A stretch of 64,000 bases of DNA from Melastoma dodecandrum (Eukaryota; Streptophyta; Magnoliopsida; Myrtales; Melastomataceae). The position numbers and the translations under genes are program-made. The DNA is taken from assembly GCA_029817715.1 (NCBI GenBank), contig JARUPY010000490.1, positions 62,001 to 126,000 on the forward strand, given 5' to 3'. Shown here piece after piece: positions 59,297 to 64,000 of the stretch (position 1 is the first letter of the stretch; the number at the start of each line of letters is the position of its first letter). Below the pieces are notes generated by a model. That model did no database searches. It was given only the letters and a program-made list of their open reading frames with translations, and was not told the DNA's origin.

Positions 59297-60490
59297 GTGG
59301 AGTCACATGGAGCGACGCTGAGTCCGGAGCGCGTCCGCGGCCAGCTCGACGCGCTCGCGGTGGCCGGCCTGGGGATGGCAGACCTTCGGGCGCACGGCGA
59401 CGGACCTGCTGCACCGGGCCATGCCGTTCGCGGCGAGCTGCTTCGGCGTCGGGTCCGACCCGAGCACCCACATCGTGACCGCGAACGTGAAGAGCGGGGG
59501 GACCTCGACGACGACCCACGTACGTCGAGTGGTCCTTCCACGAGTTACGAGGTCGAGGACCTCTACGACTTCCGGTCGTTGTCCTGCAGCGGCTCGGGTG
59601 TGATCACGCTGCACGGGGCTGACGCGGCGGCGACCCGGGCCGCTCCCGCCGGCACGCCGAGCTGTTCGGCCCGGTGTGGGACTTCTCCGACGATGCTGCG
59701 GGACAAGCGCTGACGGGGGTCGGACGGGGTGACGTGGGGCGCGGCTGGCGCTGTTTCCACGGCGACGGCCGCTAGGTTCACGGCGGCACGAGCAGGCGTT
59801 CGTGGGGGTCGGTCGCGGCCGGTCTTCGCGGCGCGGGTTGCGCAGCGGTTCTCGTCGCGCGCGGCGGTCGCCGACGACGGGCGGCCCGCGATCTCCGGGC
59901 CCGGCGGTCCTCGTGGTCGACGCCCGGGGCGAGGTGGCGCAGGCCAACCTGGGGCGGACCGAGCGACTCGCGGACCTCGGGTGTGCCGGACCTCGGGGCC
60001 GCCGCGCTCCCGCAGATCGTGAAGGGCCCTCGTCGCCGCGGGGGTCGGCGGATGATCTCGACGCCGCCGGCGCCACCACCCCGCGGGCCCGGATGCGGAC
60101 CTCGAGCGAGGCAGTGGATCGTTCGCTGCCACGCGTCCCCGCTGGTGAACCGGAACGGCGGCACCGCCCGACGTCGTCGTGACGATCGGACGACGCGACC
60201 GCCCGCCGGAGATCATCCCGCTCGTCGTCGCCTCCTACGGGCTGACCGACCGGGAGCGGGACGTCGTTGGCCCTGGTGCTGCAGGGACGTGGGACACCGG
60301 GGACATCGCGAAGTCCCCTGCACCTGTCGGCCTAAACCCGTGCAGGACCACCTCAAGCGCGTGTTCACCAAGGTCGGCGTCCGCAGCCGCCGGGGAGCTC
60401 ATCGCCGCAGGTCTTCAACGACCACTACGTCCGCCAGATGGCCGCAGGTGACGGGCTCGCGCCGTCGGGCTGGTTCGCCGGTGGTCGTGA
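59297..60490 (+). CDS. LuxR-type (HTH) regulator with GAF-like sensor region
   Basis: About 390 residues. N-terminal part: LSPERVRGQLDALAVAGLGM, LLHRAMPFAASCFGVGSDPS, and WSFHELEVEDLYDF after frame changes. Middle: PAVLVVDARGEVAQANLG, PAS-like. C-terminal LuxR helix-turn-helix: SYGLTDRERDVVALVLQGRG, then DIAKSLHLSAYTVQDHLKRV with FTKVGVRSRR. Roughly twelve breaks; the 3' end near 60490 is uncertain. The GTG at 59297 is chosen because the nearer ATG hits a stop after four codons. Target genes unknown. Confidence 0.75.
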
Positions 60491-60553
60491 AGTGCGACCC
60501 GGAGGAACATACCGGGTCGCGGCGACTCGGTTCCGGCGCGGCGGTTCCTGTGC

Positions 60554-61306
60554 TCAGCGGCGCGTCATGACCTCCGGTGGCGCGCCTCGTCCTGCGTGGC
60601 GGGCGCCGAGCGGTCGCGCGCTGCCGCGGCCGCGGCCGGATTCGCGTTAGGCGCCGCCGGCCGATCAGCAACCACGGCGCCGGCGCCGCCAGCACCCAGG
60701 GCAGCACGTCGGAGCCGGTCGGGAGGTCGACGATTCGCGGCGCTGGTGGTGTCGGTGGGTGTCGGTGCGCGCTGGACGTCGGTGGGTCGTCGGTGCTTCT
60801 CCGTGCCCGACGTCGGGCCGTGCCCGAGGTGTGCGTCCCAGCGGCGGTTGGCCGCTGCCGTGGTGGGCGGGGGACGGCGCGGGGCGCCGCTCCGGACGAC
60901 GGTGATCCGGCTCGTCAACGGTATTTTGCCGGCCGAGGACGACGCGGTGACGGTTGTAGGTACCGGCCTTGGTGCCGGCGGCCACGGTGGCCGACCCGAG
61001 CGAACGCCTCCGGGTTCGAGCGGGTGATGCGTGGCGGGTACGGCGATGGCCGGCGAGGTCACCGTGATGGGGCCGGTGGCGGTCCGAGGCGGCCGGCTCG
61101 GCGAACGTCCCGGAGAAGGTGAGACTGCCCGCCGGCCTTCACCGAGGACTCCGGGAGGGTGAGGACCCCGGGCTCGGAGGACGGCCGACGATCGCGTACG
61201 CGGTCCGGGGGGGAACGACGGTGTCGGCCAGGGCGACGCCGGTGCCGGCAAAGGTGAGCGAAGCCGGCGGACGAGGGTGGCGGCGGGCGATTCGGGTGAG
61301 GCGCAT
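60554..61306 (-). CDS. Probable secreted, C-terminally membrane-anchored protein
   Basis: About 245 residues with several breaks. The N-terminus MRLTRIARRHPRPPASLTFA followed by GTGVALADTVVPP looks like a signal peptide with an AxA-type cleavage site. The middle contains PGVLTLPESSVKAGGQ, FSGTFAEPAA and KAGTYNVTVSSSAGKIPLTS (pieces from different frames), beta-strand-like repeats. Then a Thr/Pro-rich stretch (PTPTDTTS) and a C-terminal TGSDVLPWVLAAPAPWLLIG followed by basic residues, a membrane anchor. No family is named. Confidence 0.55.
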
Positions 61307-62207
61307 GACCGAGGCTCCCGAGGGTGAGGGATAGCGGTGCGGGGAGCCGTCCTGGTGGGGCGCTCTCCGTGCTGACTGGGAGAAACTCTGCCGCCGCGAA
61401 CGGGTTCGGTCCCGTCCCCCGAGGAGGCCGGTTCCTGCGGTCGACACCGCTGTCCCCCGACGAGGGGACGGGTGATCTCGACACCAGGGCCTCACGTGTC
61501 TTGAGAACCCGTGCCGAATGCTGGTCCACGCAGGAGGAATCGCACGAGCAGCGGGGGATGCAACGAGCTCCTGCACCGCGTCTGCGATCCAACCATCTTC
61601 CAGCAAGTTGGAGGAGGTCGTGCACCACACCGACGCCAGGCAGGCTGTGCAGCCTCGTCGTTCGCCACAGACAACTTCACAGCTGCGCCCCGTCGCTGAC
61701 ACCTCCCCGACGCGCCCACAGACTGTGAGGAACGCGCCATGGCTCGAGTCCAAGCGCATCGCCGCTCTCGAGTCGACGGCGCGCGATCATCGGGGCCGAG
61801 CTGCCCGTCGTCGACGCCCTCGTGCACGAACGCGCCCCCGTCTGAGCAGAGTCAGTTGGAAGCGCCTGCATCACTCCGCCGTAGAAGTCGCAAAGACAAG
61901 CCCGCAGCGCCAGCAGTCATGGTTCACCTCGTGAAAGCGGTGTCACCGTAGAGGTGTCACGCCGCTCGTCAAGTTTGGGGTCCCGGAAGTTCCTGATATT
62001 AGGCGATATCGCGGCATCCGCACTGACGAAGGCCGAACCATCGGCAAAGAAGAGCCATCTCCGAGATGGACGGGGAGCTCCGGGCAGGGGCCGATGCCGT
62101 GAGCTTCGGAGCAGGGGAAAACAAGTGGCTACAGTCCCACGAGTGCGTCTGAACCTGGGGGCCAGGTCGCAGCCCGAGGCGCAAGCGGGTCCGCAGCCGG
62201 GTGACCG
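61307..62207. other. No convincing gene
   Basis: About 900 bases without a supported coding region on either strand. Short open frames exist but have no recognisable domain, no ribosome site and unfavourable codon composition. The GC content falls locally (for example around 61970-62050). It could hold damaged genes that the local error rate hides. Confidence 0.4.
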
Positions 62208-62960
62208 ATGACCGCGCTCGGTCAGCTCGTGAGCGAACTCCGGGCGGCTCCGCGCGCGACGGCCGACGGCGGGCAGCCGTTGTCGTTTCCGAAAACTCGA
62301 GGCGCGGGGTGCCGACCTCCCTCTCGGCGCTGAACAAGGCGGTTCAAAGGGCGGTATTGCCGTCCTGGGCGATCGTGCGGGACTTCGTGACCGGGTGCGG
62401 CGGCGAGCCGGGCGATCATTATCGCGAACTGTGGATTAGGGCCCCGGGCGCAGGCCAGACGTTCCGCGCCCGGTCGAACCGTCCCCCGCGGCTGCCGAGC
62501 CCGGGCCAGCCGCGGGACCCGGCCCCTAGCGGAGACGTCCCGCCTGTGGACACCGCCCTCGACGTCCTACCTCCCTCGCGACGGAACAACCACGAGCCAG
62601 CCGATCAAGACTCGGGTTGCCCTCGGCCGCGGCGAGGCAGGTTGATGGACGGCAGGGGTTCTGACTCGGCGCCGTGGTGGCCGCCCTGGGCATCGCGCTC
62701 GTTGCTCCGCGGGGCGGACTCCCCGTCCCCTGGCTCCTCGGCGCCCCGCCCCGATAGAGTTCCGACCCGGCTTCGGTGTCCCCCGGCAATCGATGTCGAT
62801 AACTACGTCGTGGCGTCTCATCCGTCGCTGCACTGCACCTACTACCACCATCGTGGTCGGGTCGGGCACCAAAGTCGGCGCGAGGTATGACTGCACCAGC
62901 AACGCCTCGTTGGCGCAGCTTACCACGTGTGGGTCATTTGCAGTCGAGTGCGCCCACGAT
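62208..62960 (+). CDS. Possible XRE-like helix-turn-helix protein with a membrane segment and cysteine-containing ectodomain
   Basis: The ATG at 62208 gives MTALGQLVSELRAAPRATAD. After a break near 62290 comes VPTSLSALNKAVQRAVLPSW with AIVRDFVTGCGGEPGDHYRE and LWIRA, a pattern seen at the N-terminus of actinobacterial helix-turn-helix proteins. In another frame near 62665-62720, GAVVAALGIALVAPRG is a membrane helix. Further on, IDVDNYVVASHPSLHCTYY and VGSGTKVGARYDCTSNASLA contain cysteines fitting an exported domain. At least five frame changes are needed, so joining these into one protein is tentative. Confidence 0.42.
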
Positions 62961-63381
62961 GCTGCGCGGCGCCGTCGGTGGCGCGAGGGGCGCCGTCGGT
63001 GGAGGCGACTGTGCCCCGTCGGTGCGGCACGCCGCCGTCGGTGGCTTCGACCGCGACTATGAGCGGCGGAAAGGACCGGGAAGACCGGCTACCGGGGACG
63101 TTGCCGGCCCCGTCCTGCCGTTTCCGACAGAGGCGCTCGCGACGCCACCGGCCTCCAGAGCAGCGGAAAAACCGGCGGGCCACTGTGTTTCCGGTCATGA
63201 CGGTCCGTTTCCGGCTGTTTCCGAGCGGCCGGGACGGTCTTGTGGAAACGCACGGCGCTCGCCGTTACTGGTTCGCCGTTGCGTCGCCGTCGGCAGAGCC
63301 TGACAACAGACGGCCACGCGACACGCCAGCTCCCAACCGGGGGCGGCCGCCGATCGAGGACCACACCAAGAGGCGCAAATC
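62961..63381. other. Non-coding or unresolved, with short repeated motifs
   Basis: No supported gene. GCCGTCGGTGG occurs at 62971, 62992 and 63033, with a variant near 63015. TTTCCG or its complement CGGAAA occurs six times between about 63067 and 63222. Both could be chance in biased sequence or part of a regulatory region for the genes on either side. Confidence 0.35.
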
Positions 63382-63754
63382 ATGACACTCGGTTCCGAGA
63401 TCCCGCTCTGGAAGAAGCAGGCAGCTCTCCTTCGCCCGCACCCTTCTGGCTGCGACTAATCGGCCGTCGGCCTGGTCACTCGCGGTCGCGGCTCCCGCCC
63501 AGGCGATGCCTGTCGGACCGGACGGCCAGCCGGTGGCATCGAGCGTCGTGGGCCAGAAAACGGGGTACCTACGAACCGTCGATCTCAACGGCTTCCCCGG
63601 AGGAAAGCTGGTCCTGGCCTCCCAGCCCTCGGAGCACACTGCGGCTACTACACTGGATCCGGAATAACGTGAAACACTCGGGGACGGGTACGAGTGCACT
63701 CCAACAGCCTCTCTGAACACCTACCACGCCTGGGTCAAGTGCCGGGTACGGTGA
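63382..63754 (+). CDS. Possible small secreted protein with two cysteines
   Basis: The ATG at 63382 (MTLGSEIPLWKKQAALL) leads, after a break near 63433, into SLAVAAPAQA, a plausible signal-peptide end. Then MPVGPDGQPVASSVVGQKTG, YLRTVDLNGFPGGKLVLASQ, and after one more break GYECTPTASLNTYHAWVKCR with VR, stop 63754. About 120 residues. The domain is not recognised. Gene content here must be treated with caution because the adjacent sequence is abnormal. Confidence 0.4.
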
Positions 63755-63792
63755 AGTCAACAGTGTCGGCGACCGTGCCGAAGGGGGAAGAA

Positions 63793-63879
63793 GAAAAAAA
63801 GAAAAAAAGAAAAAAAGAAAAAAAGAAAAAAAGAAAAAAAGAAAAAAAGAAAAAAAAAAAGAAAAAAAAAAAAAAAAAA
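63793..63879 (+). repeat. (GAAAAAAA)n and poly-A tract
   Basis: Seven exact GAAAAAAA units (63793-63848), then G with 11 A and G with 18 A (to 63879). A run of 87 bases with only 9 G and no C or T in a GC-rich genome. Probably an assembly or sequencing artefact near a contig end, though a real simple-sequence repeat cannot be excluded. Confidence 0.9.
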
Positions 63880-64000
63880 CCGGCAGCCGTTCTACTGCGA
63901 CGGACAACATCAATACTGTGTCGTTGAATCAGGGCCCTCCTGTTCACATGGCGGCATTCACCCGGGACTTCGGAAGCTGATCGCCTAGCTGAGGTCCTCC

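Noticed and set aside
62971..63043. GCCGTCGGTGG repeats as a tandem array
   Set aside because: Spacing is irregular (21, 23 and 18 bases) and the motif is made of common GC-rich words; no reason to call an array.
1..63780. Widespread pseudogenes
   Set aside because: Protein motifs stay intact on both sides of each break, so sequencing or assembly indels explain the pattern better than decay.
1..64000. CRISPR arrays, prophage, integrase or insertion-sequence transposase genes
   Set aside because: No regularly spaced direct repeats, no phage structural genes and no recognisable transposase or integrase were seen on either strand.
1..64000. rRNA and tRNA genes
   Set aside because: No cloverleaf with a TTCGANTC-type T-arm or conserved rRNA segment was recognised. 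A covariance-model search would be decisive.

Overview
The window is very GC-rich DNA from an actinobacterium. A furA-katG pair, an NDMA-dependent alcohol dehydrogenase, Lsr2, an mmsA dehydrogenase, PucR and IclR regulators and many 4-base start/stop overlaps (GTGA, ATGA) suggest Pseudonocardiales or a close relative. The family assignment is inference. Almost every long gene carries one or more single-base frame breaks while its protein similarity continues straight across them. Only the alcohol dehydrogenase (2340-3458) and the serine hydrolase (35655-36845) read cleanly. I treat the breaks as indel errors in an unpolished assembly, not as pseudogenes. Coordinates of broken genes are the outer limits of the reconstructed gene. 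Quality falls further after about 58 kb, and the window ends in an A-rich tract unlike the rest.

Layout. 0.0-6.4 kb: katG (partial), furA, an ammonium channel, the alcohol dehydrogenase, a MoxR/VWA ATPase, and a DUF559/AbiEi-like gene bracketed by two inverted palindromic repeats. 6.4-14.9 kb: a one-strand run of TetR, GNAT, GT2, GT4, carbamoyltransferase, luciferase-like monooxygenase, adenylation enzyme and acyl carrier protein. This looks like a compact specialised-metabolite or glycoconjugate locus. 14.9-18.5 kb: a TetR-controlled oxidoreductase operon (HIBADH-like, FAD monooxygenase, SMP-30-like, VOC). 18.5-26.7 kb: zinc-ribbon protein, orphan CoxL-like molybdoenzyme, phosphodiesterase, carboxylesterase, PrsW-like protease, and tandem paralogous membrane proteins.

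26.9-36.8 kb: a catabolic island. It holds an alpha/beta hydrolase, a MetE-like protein, an intradiol dioxygenase, a citryl-CoA-lyase-like enzyme, a CaiB transferase, a PHBH-like hydroxylase, an IclR regulator and a divergent amidohydrolase. The same CTGTCCG-N5-CGGAC palindrome sits at three of its promoters. 37-50.8 kb: PucR, XRE, two TetR-type and other regulators with small enzymes, mmsA, two paralogous LysM membrane proteins, a thiolase, an enlarged Lsr2 and an orphan permease. 50.7-53.4 kb: a light-driven proton-pump rhodopsin with its retinal-producing Blh partner, divergent from a MarR regulator with a palindromic operator candidate between them. 53.4-60.5 kb: SpoIIE phosphatase, DUF2630, a galactose-oxidase-like copper radical oxidase, an FAD-linked oxidase, RidA and a LuxR-type regulator. 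60.5-64 kb: poorly resolved secreted or regulatory proteins.

Two palindromic repeat families lie in intergenic DNA right beside stop codons, and several unrelated perfect hairpins occupy convergent gene junctions as probable terminators.
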